Origin: WJJR01 sp964440935
Lineage (GTDB): Bacteria > Zixibacteria > MSB-5A5 > WJJR01
NCBI GenBank assembly: GCA_964440935.1
Contig: CAYTTY010000018.1
Coordinates: forward strand, 3,369 to 67,368
Direction of reading: 5' to 3'
DNA: 64,000 nt
Under the pieces are notes generated by a model. It searched no databases. It was given only the letters and a program-made list of their open reading frames with translations, and had not been told where the DNA came from. Both the position numbers and the translations under genes were made by a program. Below are positions 52,167-60,765 of the stretch, piece after piece (within the stretch, counting starts at the first letter, position 1; each line of letters starts with the position of its first letter).

Positions 52167-54335
52167 ATGACTATATTGGATGCCAATGAAGCCCGCTTAA
52201 TGTTCGCCACCGCCGGATACTCCGGTCAGTTGCGAGTCGTCAATTTGACCGGGTCGGAAGCGATCAGTGATCTGTTCTATTTTAATTTGGAGCTGGCGGC
52301 CCAGGACGCCAACATCGATCTCGATGCGGTGGTCGGCCAACCGGCCGAGTTGACCATTGCTTCAGAGGTGAGTGACCGCTCGATCTTCGGCATCATCCGC
52401 CGGTTCGAACAGGCCGTTGCCGGCGAGACTTTTACCCCGTACTTCGCCGAGGTCGTCCCATCGGTCTGGATTCTTTCGCAGATGATGAAGTCGCGCATCT
52501 TCCAGCAAATGACGACTCAGGAAATCATCGAGCAGGTTCTTACCGATGCCGGTGTTTCGTCCGATGGGTTCCGCTTCGCACTGTCGGGAAGTTACGAACC
52601 TCGTGACTATTGCGTGCAGTACCGGGAAACCGATTGGAACTTCGTCGCACGGTTGATGGAAGAAGACGGAATCTTCTACTTCTTTGAGCATTCGGACGGC
52701 CAGGACATTCTCGTCATGGCCGACTCGGCCGATGTGCACGTGCCCATCGCCGAGGCGCAAACCGTGGTGTTTCGTGACCGGTCCGGTGCGGTCGAAGGAC
52801 GCGAGTTCATTTACGATTTCCGCTACTCCCAGCAGTTGCGTCCGGGCAAGGCGACACTGAAAGACTTTAATTTCGAAACTCCAAGTCTTGGACTGATGCA
52901 GGATGATTCTGCCGACCGCAATCCCGAGTTTGAGATCTACGAATACCCCGGATTGTACGGCGACGAAAGTCGCGGTGGAACACTGGCCGGACTTCGGCTG
53001 GAGTCCACGCAGGCGCGCCGTCTACAGGGACAGGGACACAGCGTCTGTCCCCGGTTGATATCCGGCAGCATCTTCAGTCTGGACGATTATCCACGCACCG
53101 ATTTGAATCAGGATTATTTAATCACGGCCGTTCATCATCACGGAACGCAGCCGCTCGGACAGGACGACGCCGGCGGACGCTTTACTTACAACAACACGTT
53201 CAAGTGTATTCCATCGTCTGTTCCGTTTCGACCTCTGCGCCGCACACCCAAGCCGGTCGTCGAAGGCACACAGACTGCCATCGTCACCGGCCCGTCGGGT
53301 GAGGAGATCTATACCGACGAATACGGCCGTGTCAAAGTTCAGTTTCACTGGGATCGGGAAGGGCAGCGTGACGAAAATACCTCGTGCTGGATTCGTGTCG
53401 CCCAATTGTGGGCCGGGAAGAACTGGGGCGCGATGTTCATCCCGCGCATTGGCCATGAGGTGATTGTCGATTTCATCGAGGGCGATCCCGATCGGCCGAT
53501 TATCACCGGACGCGTGTATCATGCCGAGAATATGCCTCCGTACACACTCGATGACGAGAAGACCAAAAGCACGATCAAGTCCGACAGTTCCAAAGGCGGT
53601 GGCGGATCCAACGAACTGCGTTTCGAAGACAAGAAGGATGAAGAGGAAGTCTACTTACACGCGCAAAAAAACACCACGATCAAGACCGAGAACGACAAGA
53701 GCCAGAACACCGGCCACGATGAAACGCTGACCATCGGTAATGACCGCACCAAGACCGTTAAGCACGATGAGACCACGACCGTGGACAACGACCGGACAGA
53801 GACGGTTCATGGCAATGAAACGATCACGATCGACAAGGATCGCACGGAAGATATTAACGAAGGCGATGAAACCGTGACTGTGCACACCGGCGATCGTACG
53901 ATCAATGTCAACACCGGTGACGATACCCACAATATCCTGACGGGCGACCGCACGGTCAACGTGAACACCGGCGATGACACCCTCAACGTCAAAACGGGCA
54001 ACCGCACGGTGAATGTCAACACCGGTAATGCCGTACTCAACGTTGCTACAGCGAATCGCGAAGTGACGGTCTCCGCTGGCAATTACACGGCTAAGACCAG
54101 TGCCGGCAATATCGTTCTCGACGCGGCCATCAACCTGGAAGCCAAAGGCGGGGTAAAGGTGCTCGTGGATGGGCCGCAAATCGCGATAACGGGTCAGGCG
54201 GAGGTGCAAGTCTCGGTCGGTGGTAGTACACTGAAGCTCACTCCCGGCAACATTATGATGTCCAGCGGCAGTGGACAAATCACGTTGGACCCGAGTGGTG
54301 TCAGCATTGTCGGCGCCATGGTAAGAATCAACTAA
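52167..54335 (+). CDS. vgrG: T6SS spike protein VgrG (TssI)
   Basis: A 722-residue spike protein. Residues 1-370 are the gp27-like hub (LRVVNLTGSEAISDLFYFNL, YCVQYRETDWNFVARLMEED, DGIFYFFEHS). The gp5 OB-fold follows (YTDEYGRVKVQFHWDREG, CWIRVAQLWAGKNWGAMFIP, GHEVIVDFIEGDPDRPIITG). From about residue 515 to 640 the chain is an octapeptide-repeat beta-helix (GDRTVNVNTGDDTLNVKTGN), ending in a short KLTPGNIMMSSG cap. There is no extra C-terminal effector domain, so cargo is probably carried by the PAAR-Rhs protein encoded two genes downstream. Confidence 0.95.
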   Translation: MTILDANEARLMFATAGYSGQLRVVNLTGSEAISDLFYFNLELAAQDANIDLDAVVGQPAELTIASEVSDRSIFGIIRRFEQAVAGETFTPYFAEVVPSVWILSQMMKSRIFQQMTTQEIIEQVLTDAGVSSDGFRFALSGSYEPRDYCVQYRETDWNFVARLMEEDGIFYFFEHSDGQDILVMADSADVHVPIAEAQTVVFRDRSGAVEGREFIYDFRYSQQLRPGKATLKDFNFETPSLGLMQDDSADRNPEFEIYEYPGLYGDESRGGTLAGLRLESTQARRLQGQGHSVCPRLISGSIFSLDDYPRTDLNQDYLITAVHHHGTQPLGQDDAGGRFTYNNTFKCIPSSVPFRPLRRTPKPVVEGTQTAIVTGPSGEEIYTDEYGRVKVQFHWDREGQRDENTSCWIRVAQLWAGKNWGAMFIPRIGHEVIVDFIEGDPDRPIITGRVYHAENMPPYTLDDEKTKSTIKSDSSKGGGGSNELRFEDKKDEEEVYLHAQKNTTIKTENDKSQNTGHDETLTIGNDRTKTVKHDETTTVDNDRTETVHGNETITIDKDRTEDINEGDETVTVHTGDRTINVNTGDDTHNILTGDRTVNVNTGDDTLNVKTGNRTVNVNTGNAVLNVATANREVTVSAGNYTAKTSAGNIVLDAAINLEAKGGVKVLVDGPQIAITGQAEVQVSVGGSTLKLTPGNIMMSSGSGQITLDPSGVSIVGAMVRIN
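53713..54090 (+). repeat. degenerate tandem repeats encoding the VgrG needle
   Basis: Roughly 24-base units coding for eight-residue repeats of the type GDxTxNVxT make up this part of vgrG. The DNA units are diverged but still cross-similar (ACCGGCGATxxxAC...AATGTCAAC). The repeats correspond to turns of the triple-stranded beta-helix. Confidence 0.6.
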
Positions 54336-54349
54336 GTGAGTTGCTCGTA

Positions 54350-55732
54350 ATGGATCCGGTTACCGAAGCAATTACGATATTTCAAGACGACTTCCGCGAA
54401 TTCCGCGACGATCCCAAGGCGCGCATACTCCGTGTGATCGTTGAGCAGAAGCATATCGGCACACTCATTAAAGCACTGCGCGCGGAGGAGTGGAGCGCCG
54501 GCAATATGTCGCCGTATCTGGTCTTTGATCACGCCTACACGGCGCATTCGAATACCTTCGATGACATGAGCCAGTTTCTGCGGCAGCACTACGCATTGCT
54601 CCAGACATCGTATGCAGAGCAAGAGAAGCCACTTCCTGATTTGGATGTTCGTCCAAAACCGGATACCGAACCACTGACGCGACTGGCGCTTCATATTGAG
54701 CGCTTTCGCGAGTGCATTCGCGATGAACTGGATCCACCCTTTGTCTGCTGGCTGCCGGTCGTGGTGGATGACTACAAGCGCTGGAGCAGCGAGATCTCGC
54801 GATTGCTGTCCTACTTTGTGCAGTCCCGAATGCGTTTTGTGATCGGAGATCAGCGGGGTGATCACTTGGCTGACGCTCTCAAGACCGTAAAGCAGGCCTG
54901 CGTCACAACCTCGTTCGACATCGACGAAAACAAGCTGGGCGATTATTTCAAACAGATGATGTCCAAGCCGAGTCCGGGACGTGCGCGCGGTACGCTCCCC
55001 GGAGCAGCCGCCCCCGATGTCGCGCCACCGCCACGCCCGGGCAAACCGCCGCCGACACCCGAAGAGTCGAAAGCGGCCATGGAGGCCGCGGGGTTGCCGC
55101 CCGTGCTGAGTGAACAGGAAGGCGAACGCCTTAGAGAGTTGATCTTCGCCGCGGCGCAGGCTTCCGGTAACAGAGATGCCGAGACGGCCATCAAGCGTCA
55201 ACGCGAGGCGTGCGAGCTGTGTGCCAATGCCGGCGTCAAGCTCGAACAGGCAATGATGACGTTGCTCTTGGCCAATTATCTGTTGCAGTTCGGATCAGAT
55301 AAGTTAGCCGAAGCGCAATATCGCCAGGCAATCGATTTGGCCGAGTCTGTCGAAGCGTATCCGCAGGTGGCGCAGATTCGTTTGGGGCTGGCATATCTTC
55401 TGTTGAAGAACAAACGAATGGATGAGGGGGCGCAGGAATACGAAGCCGCGGCCGATGCCGCCGATAAAGGCGAGTCCAGTCTATTGTTTATTGAAGGGTT
55501 GCGAATGGCAGGGACATGCCATCTTCAGCAGCGGCGTCAAGAAGATGCAGTCCGTTGCTGGCAGGCCGCCGCCGACAAAAGCCGCGAGGCCTCGCCCGAC
55601 GAAGTCCGTGTCAGCGGTTTTCTCGACGTGGCACAGGAATTGATCTCGTTACTGCGCAAGAACGGACTGGAACAGCAGGCCCAATCGGTCGAAGCCCTCG
55701 TGGCGGAGGTCGGTGAGAAACAGCCCGCGTAA
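54350..55732 (+). CDS. TPR protein, candidate adaptor/chaperone for the Rhs effector
   Basis: A 460-residue protein starting at ATG 54350, 14 bases behind vgrG and 15 bases before the Rhs gene. The N-terminal domain (residues 1-200; ILRVIVEQKHIGTLIKALRA, YLVFDHAYTAHSNTFDDMSQ, CWLPVVVDDYKRWSSEISRL) is not a DUF4123 or DUF1795 domain I can confirm. A Pro-rich linker (APPPRPGKPPPTPEES) follows, and the C-terminal 230 residues are helical repeats of TPR type (LAEAQYRQAIDLAESVEAYP, MDEGAQEYEAAADAADKG). The position between spike and toxin is exactly where loading adaptors are encoded in other systems, so it probably links Rhs/PAAR to VgrG. Confidence 0.65.
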   Translation: MDPVTEAITIFQDDFREFRDDPKARILRVIVEQKHIGTLIKALRAEEWSAGNMSPYLVFDHAYTAHSNTFDDMSQFLRQHYALLQTSYAEQEKPLPDLDVRPKPDTEPLTRLALHIERFRECIRDELDPPFVCWLPVVVDDYKRWSSEISRLLSYFVQSRMRFVIGDQRGDHLADALKTVKQACVTTSFDIDENKLGDYFKQMMSKPSPGRARGTLPGAAAPDVAPPPRPGKPPPTPEESKAAMEAAGLPPVLSEQEGERLRELIFAAAQASGNRDAETAIKRQREACELCANAGVKLEQAMMTLLLANYLLQFGSDKLAEAQYRQAIDLAESVEAYPQVAQIRLGLAYLLLKNKRMDEGAQEYEAAADAADKGESSLLFIEGLRMAGTCHLQQRRQEDAVRCWQAAADKSREASPDEVRVSGFLDVAQELISLLRKNGLEQQAQSVEALVAEVGEKQPA

Positions 55733-55747
55733 AGGAAGACAGATTTC

Positions 55748-58700
55748 ATGGTTGGTGCCAAGTGGTATGATCCCGTCGTCGGTGTCGACATCCATTTCGT
55801 GATGGTGCCGACTCCGGCGGGTCCGATTCCGACACCGCTTCCCCATCCGTTTACCGGATTGGTCTTCGATCCGGCGGGTCTGATCGTGGGAGCAGCCATT
55901 TCCGCAGGGATGATGGCCTTCGGCAGTCCTTTTCAGGGTCCGGTGACGATCAACATGCAGCCGGCCGCAAATACAGGGACGGAAGCCACCAACAAAATGG
56001 TGATGCCCCACTTCCCGACACCTCCGGGAACAGCGTGGGCGCCCACCCCCACTGGCCCGAAACCCCCGGTTCCCGGAAAACCGCCAGACCCGCCATCGCC
56101 CGCTCCCGTGCCGTCGAATGATGCGATCATGATCACCGGTAGCAAGACGGTCTACATCAGCGGGACAAATGCCTGCCGTCTCGGTGACTTGGCGATGAGC
56201 TGTGGGGAGCCGTTGCGGCTTCCGTCATCGACCTGTATTGCAGTCCCCATGGGTATGCCGGTTATGATCGGTGGACCGCCGGCGTTGGATTTGATGGCGG
56301 CGCTGATGGGGATGATAAAGACACAATACGTGTCTTCCAAATTGCACGATGTGTTCAACGCCGCGCCGGGAAGTTGGCGGAGCCGAGCGATCTGTTTTCT
56401 GACCGGACATCCGGTCGACGTGGCGTCGGGTATGGTGATGACCGATCACACCGACTTTCAACTCCCCGGCCCGCTTCCCTTTAAGTTCGAGCGCGTGTAC
56501 TACAGCCGATCGTCATACGAGGGACCGCTTGGTCACGGATGGGGCCACACCTACGATCAGTTTATTCGCATCGAAAGGAAACGTGTCGTTTATCACGCGG
56601 ACGACGGACGCGACATTTACTTTCCGCTTGTTGATGACGGCAAATCGAGGCACAATCCTCACGAGCGCATGACCCTGCGTCGCAAAGGCGAGACGTACCG
56701 AATCGATACCGGCGATGGCTTGAAACTCGACTTTGGCTCACAGAATCGTGCCGACGGCACCCTCCCGCTGTTGCGGATTGAGGATTTGAACGGAAACAAA
56801 TTCTCCCTGACCTACGATGAAGCCGGACATCTCATTGAAATCATTGACAGCGTCGGCCGAAAGATCACTCTGCAAAACGATCGTCAGGGCCGGCTGGTTG
56901 CGCTCAACACCGATCATCCCGATATCAAAGGACAACGCCTCGACGTGGTGCGGTTCGAGTATGACCGGAATGGTGACCTGGTTGCCGCCTATGATGCGAT
57001 GGGACATGCGTACCACTACGCGTACAAAAACCACTTGCTCGTCCAGGAGACCAATCGCAACGGATTGTCATTCTACTTTGCGTACGATGGTATTGATCAG
57101 GACGCCTGGTGCGTCCGCACCTGGGGCGACGATGGCATTTTCGATCACGTCCTGATGTATGACAAACAGAAGCACATGACGATCGTGGAAGACTCTCACG
57201 GCAAGCCGACGGTGTACTACTGGAATGCCGCCGGTCTCGTGGAACAAATCGTCGATCCATTAGGCAACATAGTTGAGCGCGAGTACGACGAGTTCTTCCG
57301 TCTCAAGTCGGCCAAGAACGCGAACGGTGACGCTTCCGTTCGGACATATGACGACGAGGGCCGGCTGATTGAACTGATCGATGCGGCCGGTCGCAAGTCG
57401 GAAATCGAATACGATGAAAACGGCTGTGTCAAAACAATGCGGCGTCCCGATGGAACAGCCATTCACCAACAGTTTGATCAACGACGTAACCTCATCGCCC
57501 GACGCGATGCCAAAGGTGGGCAATGGCGATATTCGTATGATACACGAGGAAATCTCGTTGAGGTTCGCAATCCGGTCGGCGGCCTTCATCGGTTCCGCTA
57601 TAATGAACACTGCCGGCTCGTCGAATGGCGGGATGAACACGACGCCAAGAAGGAGTATCAATACAACGGGTATGGCCAGCTAAAAACCATCCGAAATCCA
57701 CTGGGCAAAGAGACGCACATCGATCGCGATCTTATGGGTCGTCGGTTGCGCATTCGCTATCCCGACGAATCGCGTCTCCAGTGGCGGTATGATGCCGAAG
57801 GGAATACGACTGCAAAGGTGGATCGCGATGGCCTGGTAACGCAGTACCGGTATGCCGGATTCAACAAGCTGCATGAACGAATCGAACCCAGCGGTCATCA
57901 CTTGTATTACCGATATGACACCGAGAATCGGCTTTTAGGGTTGCGCAATCAACGCGGTGAAGAGTGCACGTTCAAGCGCGACGAAACCGGACGCGTCCAG
58001 TCGTTCACCGATTTCGACCGGACACAGATCGTCTACATACGCGATCCGGCGGGCTTCATCACCGCCGTCGAGGAGATTGTCCCCCAATCCGATGATGGCG
58101 ATCGTCCTCCGGTACGGCGGCGTACCGAATACCAGCGCGACCCGACCGGTCTTCTGCTGTCACGGATTCTGTCAACCGGCGAGACTTACGAGTACGAATA
58201 CGATGTCCTCGGACGGCTTATGAAGGCCAAGTCACCGGAGCATCTCATCGAACGTGAGTATGATGGTGTCGGCAATCTGATCGAAGAGCGCCAGGATGAC
58301 GAGAGCGTTCGATATGAGTACGACATCGTCGGCCGGATCACACGGCGCACGACCTCATTCAACAGAGGTGTTCGCTATGAGTACGACGAGACGGGTCGAC
58401 TCATGGGCGTAAGCATTGAGCGCAATGAAGGCAGAGCCATCGGTGTTCAGTACACGCGCAGTGCAACGGGTGCGGTGGTTGGCCGCGAGTGGCCCAATGG
58501 CATTGAACACATCGAACGCAACGAGGTCGGTCAGATTGTTAGAACCGAACGGTCATCGGGTGGACGTATTGTACACCGGCGGGAGCATTCATATGACGTC
58601 AGCGGTACTTTGACACAGGTTGAAGACTCCGATTTGGGATCGATGACCTTTCAGTACGACCCCATGCGCCGGCTAACGTCTGTTCTGCGTGCCGATGAGG

Positions 58701-59902
58701 ATCCGGTGAACTTTGAGTTTGATCCCGCCGGCAATATCACACGAGCCGGTTTGACCTCTTATGAAATCGGTTCGGGAAATCGACTGACGCGGCGTAATGG
58801 TCAGCCCGTGATGTATGATCCATTCGGTAACCTTTCAAAACGGGAGACCGGTTCCAACAATGGCACATCGAAGCAGGTCTTGATCTATGATGCGGCGGGC
58901 TACCTTCGACGCATCGAAAATGATCAGGGGGAGATGATTGCCGAATATGAATACGATGCACTGAGCCGGCGTGTGCGAAAGCGAACACCAATGGAAGATA
59001 TTCGGTACCTGTGGGACGGTACCCGATTGCTGGCCGAAGTGGGGGATGACACAAAGCGCGAGTATGTTTTCGACGGATTTATACCGCTTGCCCAGGTCAC
59101 GGAGAACGACACGTACTTCTTCCACTGCGATCATCTGGGGACACCGTTGGCGATGACCGACGAGACCGGTGAAACAGTCTGGTCGGGACGGTACGATCCT
59201 TATGGGGCGCTGATTGCAGCGACGGGAGCAGTGCATCAGCCGCTTCGATTACCCGGGCAATATGCCGATGCCGAGACGGGGCTGTCGTATCATGTGTTCC
59301 GCTACTACGATCCGCGCGACGGACGGTTTATTCAGAAAGATCCGATTGGTCTCCAAGGCGGTCTAAACGTCTACGCCTATGCGCGGAATCCGATTACATG
59401 GAGCGATCCGCTCGGATTGGCCGAATGCGGCGAGCTTCCCGAGGGGTCCAGAGTTGTCAACGAAGCCGACGACTATGTGATTTACGTGACACGAGACGGT
59501 GCCGAGAGAATACGCTTCCGTGCGTCGGAAGCTGTCACCCTGCAGGAGGCTACCTCGGGACGCAACTACACGACCGATGCGATGGCGGGATTGACTGACG
59601 ACGGAGCCGTTATGGTTCATGAAGGGCGTCACCGCGCTATTGGCGCCGCACAGGGTGACCGGATACCATCCGATGTGGGTGGCGTTGATGATGCGCCCGG
59701 ATGGCTCGATTATGAGTACACACCCGATGCACATGACGGACGACGCGTACCGGTCCGCGACTTGGAGATTGACTACGATCCTAACCACCCGGACGTCGGC
59801 CGCGATCAGGCTGATCAAATCTTCGATCAGAGGATCAATGGTGGTGGTGATGATGCACCAACCGACGTTGATTTCGATTGTCGACCAACCGATCCGTTGT
59901 AG
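55748..59902 (+). CDS. PAAR-like Rhs polymorphic toxin (T6SS effector)
   Basis: A 1384-residue secreted toxin. Residues about 1-210 form a hydrophobic N-terminus and a PAAR-like spike-tip domain (AVPMGMPVMIGGPPALDLMA, with helix-rich membrane-type stretches). HPVDVASGMVMTDHTDFQLP (about 221-240) begins the Rhs shell. Many YD repeats follow (YEYDxxGRL type). The Rhs core end is YDPRDGRFIQKDPIGLQGGL (about 1187-1206) and the autocleavage-type site DPLGL begins at residue 1220. The last about 159 residues (from 1226) are the variable toxin. It contains VMVHEGRHRAIGAAQG (HEGRH at 1291-1295), which resembles either the GxxR-type segment of ParB/sulfiredoxin-like folds or an HExxH zinc site. The gene in the immunity position follows after 11 bases. 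Confidence 0.92.
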   Translation: MVGAKWYDPVVGVDIHFVMVPTPAGPIPTPLPHPFTGLVFDPAGLIVGAAISAGMMAFGSPFQGPVTINMQPAANTGTEATNKMVMPHFPTPPGTAWAPTPTGPKPPVPGKPPDPPSPAPVPSNDAIMITGSKTVYISGTNACRLGDLAMSCGEPLRLPSSTCIAVPMGMPVMIGGPPALDLMAALMGMIKTQYVSSKLHDVFNAAPGSWRSRAICFLTGHPVDVASGMVMTDHTDFQLPGPLPFKFERVYYSRSSYEGPLGHGWGHTYDQFIRIERKRVVYHADDGRDIYFPLVDDGKSRHNPHERMTLRRKGETYRIDTGDGLKLDFGSQNRADGTLPLLRIEDLNGNKFSLTYDEAGHLIEIIDSVGRKITLQNDRQGRLVALNTDHPDIKGQRLDVVRFEYDRNGDLVAAYDAMGHAYHYAYKNHLLVQETNRNGLSFYFAYDGIDQDAWCVRTWGDDGIFDHVLMYDKQKHMTIVEDSHGKPTVYYWNAAGLVEQIVDPLGNIVEREYDEFFRLKSAKNANGDASVRTYDDEGRLIELIDAAGRKSEIEYDENGCVKTMRRPDGTAIHQQFDQRRNLIARRDAKGGQWRYSYDTRGNLVEVRNPVGGLHRFRYNEHCRLVEWRDEHDAKKEYQYNGYGQLKTIRNPLGKETHIDRDLMGRRLRIRYPDESRLQWRYDAEGNTTAKVDRDGLVTQYRYAGFNKLHERIEPSGHHLYYRYDTENRLLGLRNQRGEECTFKRDETGRVQSFTDFDRTQIVYIRDPAGFITAVEEIVPQSDDGDRPPVRRRTEYQRDPTGLLLSRILSTGETYEYEYDVLGRLMKAKSPEHLIEREYDGVGNLIEERQDDESVRYEYDIVGRITRRTTSFNRGVRYEYDETGRLMGVSIERNEGRAIGVQYTRSATGAVVGREWPNGIEHIERNEVGQIVRTERSSGGRIVHRREHSYDVSGTLTQVEDSDLGSMTFQYDPMRRLTSVLRADEDPVNFEFDPAGNITRAGLTSYEIGSGNRLTRRNGQPVMYDPFGNLSKRETGSNNGTSKQVLIYDAAGYLRRIENDQGEMIAEYEYDALSRRVRKRTPMEDIRYLWDGTRLLAEVGDDTKREYVFDGFIPLAQVTENDTYFFHCDHLGTPLAMTDETGETVWSGRYDPYGALIAATGAVHQPLRLPGQYADAETGLSYHVFRYYDPRDGRFIQKDPIGLQGGLNVYAYARNPITWSDPLGLAECGELPEGSRVVNEADDYVIYVTRDGAERIRFRASEAVTLQEATSGRNYTTDAMAGLTDDGAVMVHEGRHRAIGAAQGDRIPSDVGGVDDAPGWLDYEYTPDAHDGRRVPVRDLEIDYDPNHPDVGRDQADQIFDQRINGGGDDAPTDVDFDCRPTDPL

Positions 59903-59913
59903 AGAGGTTACCC

Positions 59914-60522
59914 TTGGCAGTACGGAAGCCAGAGACACCCGAGGAATGCCTCAGGGAATACCATGCCTGCATCGACAGTGGTACCTCTCATCTGGCCGTC
60001 ATGCAATGGGTGAGTTTATGGTTGTTGAACTCATCTTCATTGCGTGATGCAGAGCCGCCTCGCGATAACACAATCCTTGTACCCTTCACACGACCACATA
60101 CGATACGTGCATTTCTGGCCTGCTACACTGATCCCACGGCGGTCGTTGTGGTTCCGTTGAAACTGGGGCTGAACCGCGTTGGGCGTGGAACGATGTGGGG
60201 TGATCACGACTGGGAGGAGGCGCCGCGTCTGATCGAGGAGCGACAGTGGATCATCGTTGTCCGTTTGGAAGAGGCGCTGGCGGCCGATGATCATTCCACC
60301 AATGGGAGCGTTTGGCTACCCCAAGATTCTGAACTCCCCGCACGATTGACCGCTCCGTTCCCCTTAAGTCAAGTGCCAGCGGACACTGATAAGGGGCGGC
60401 AACTGGAGTGGAGCGGTGACACGGTCGTAGCGATGCAATCCGGAGATGTACTCGTATCGAACTACGCGTCATTTGTCTTCGGAAAACTTGATCATCCGGT
60501 GGACACCTTCGCCGGTAGCTGA
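59914..60522 (+). CDS. FHA-domain-like protein in the Rhs immunity position
   Basis: A 202-residue protein. The start is a TTG at 59914, six bases after AGAGAGG and 11 bases after the Rhs stop. Residues about 80-190 have an FHA-like pattern: GLNRVGRG (Gly90-Arg91), DDHSTNGSVWL (Asp126, Ser128, Asn130, Gly131) and MQSGDVLVSNYASFVFGK as the last strands. The usual SxxH segment between them is degraded (IEERQWIIVV), so phosphothreonine binding is doubtful. By position it is the candidate immunity protein against the Rhs toxin. Alternatively it supplies the FHA function missing from TagH. The N-terminal 60 residues have no known domain. Confidence 0.7.
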   Translation: MAVRKPETPEECLREYHACIDSGTSHLAVMQWVSLWLLNSSSLRDAEPPRDNTILVPFTRPHTIRAFLACYTDPTAVVVVPLKLGLNRVGRGTMWGDHDWEEAPRLIEERQWIIVVRLEEALAADDHSTNGSVWLPQDSELPARLTAPFPLSQVPADTDKGRQLEWSGDTVVAMQSGDVLVSNYASFVFGKLDHPVDTFAGS

Positions 60523-60603
60523 CATGTTGTGTTGTCGATCAGCCTGCAACGGATAATGGCACCACGCTGAAATTTGATGGTTTGTTAAGGACAACCAGTC
60601 GAG

Positions 60604-60750
60604 GTGGTAAAAAACCTGTCCCGTCAGCGAGTTGCAACAATTGCCCTCATCGTTGTGTTGGGCGTCCTATTGTTGTTTGCCGCACTCCACCAGGATCCGG
60701 CGCACTGGTTATATCTCGTTCTTCGTAATATTATCAAGGCACTGACGTAA
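60604..60750 (+). CDS. 48-residue single-pass membrane protein
   Basis: A very short ORF with GTG start at 60604; AAGGA lies about 12 bases upstream and GAGG directly before it. After a basic start (VVKNLSRQRV) comes one transmembrane segment (ATIALIVVLGVLLLFAALH) and a short tail (WLYLVLRNIIKALT). It ends 15 bases before the YkgJ-type gene, so the two may be co-transcribed. The small size limits certainty. Confidence 0.5.
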   Translation: MVKNLSRQRVATIALIVVLGVLLLFAALHQDPAHWLYLVLRNIIKALT

Positions 60751-60765
60751 TCGTCTGGAGAGAAT

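Noticed and set aside
53690..54090. Repeats in this stretch as a CRISPR array or satellite
   Set aside because: The units are coding, in frame and diverged, and correspond to the beta-helix repeats of VgrG; no constant repeat with unique spacers is present.
56031..56110. Proline-rich stretch in the Rhs N-terminus as a separate gene or fusion joint
   Set aside because: The reading frame is continuous and PAAR-Rhs proteins often contain such linkers.
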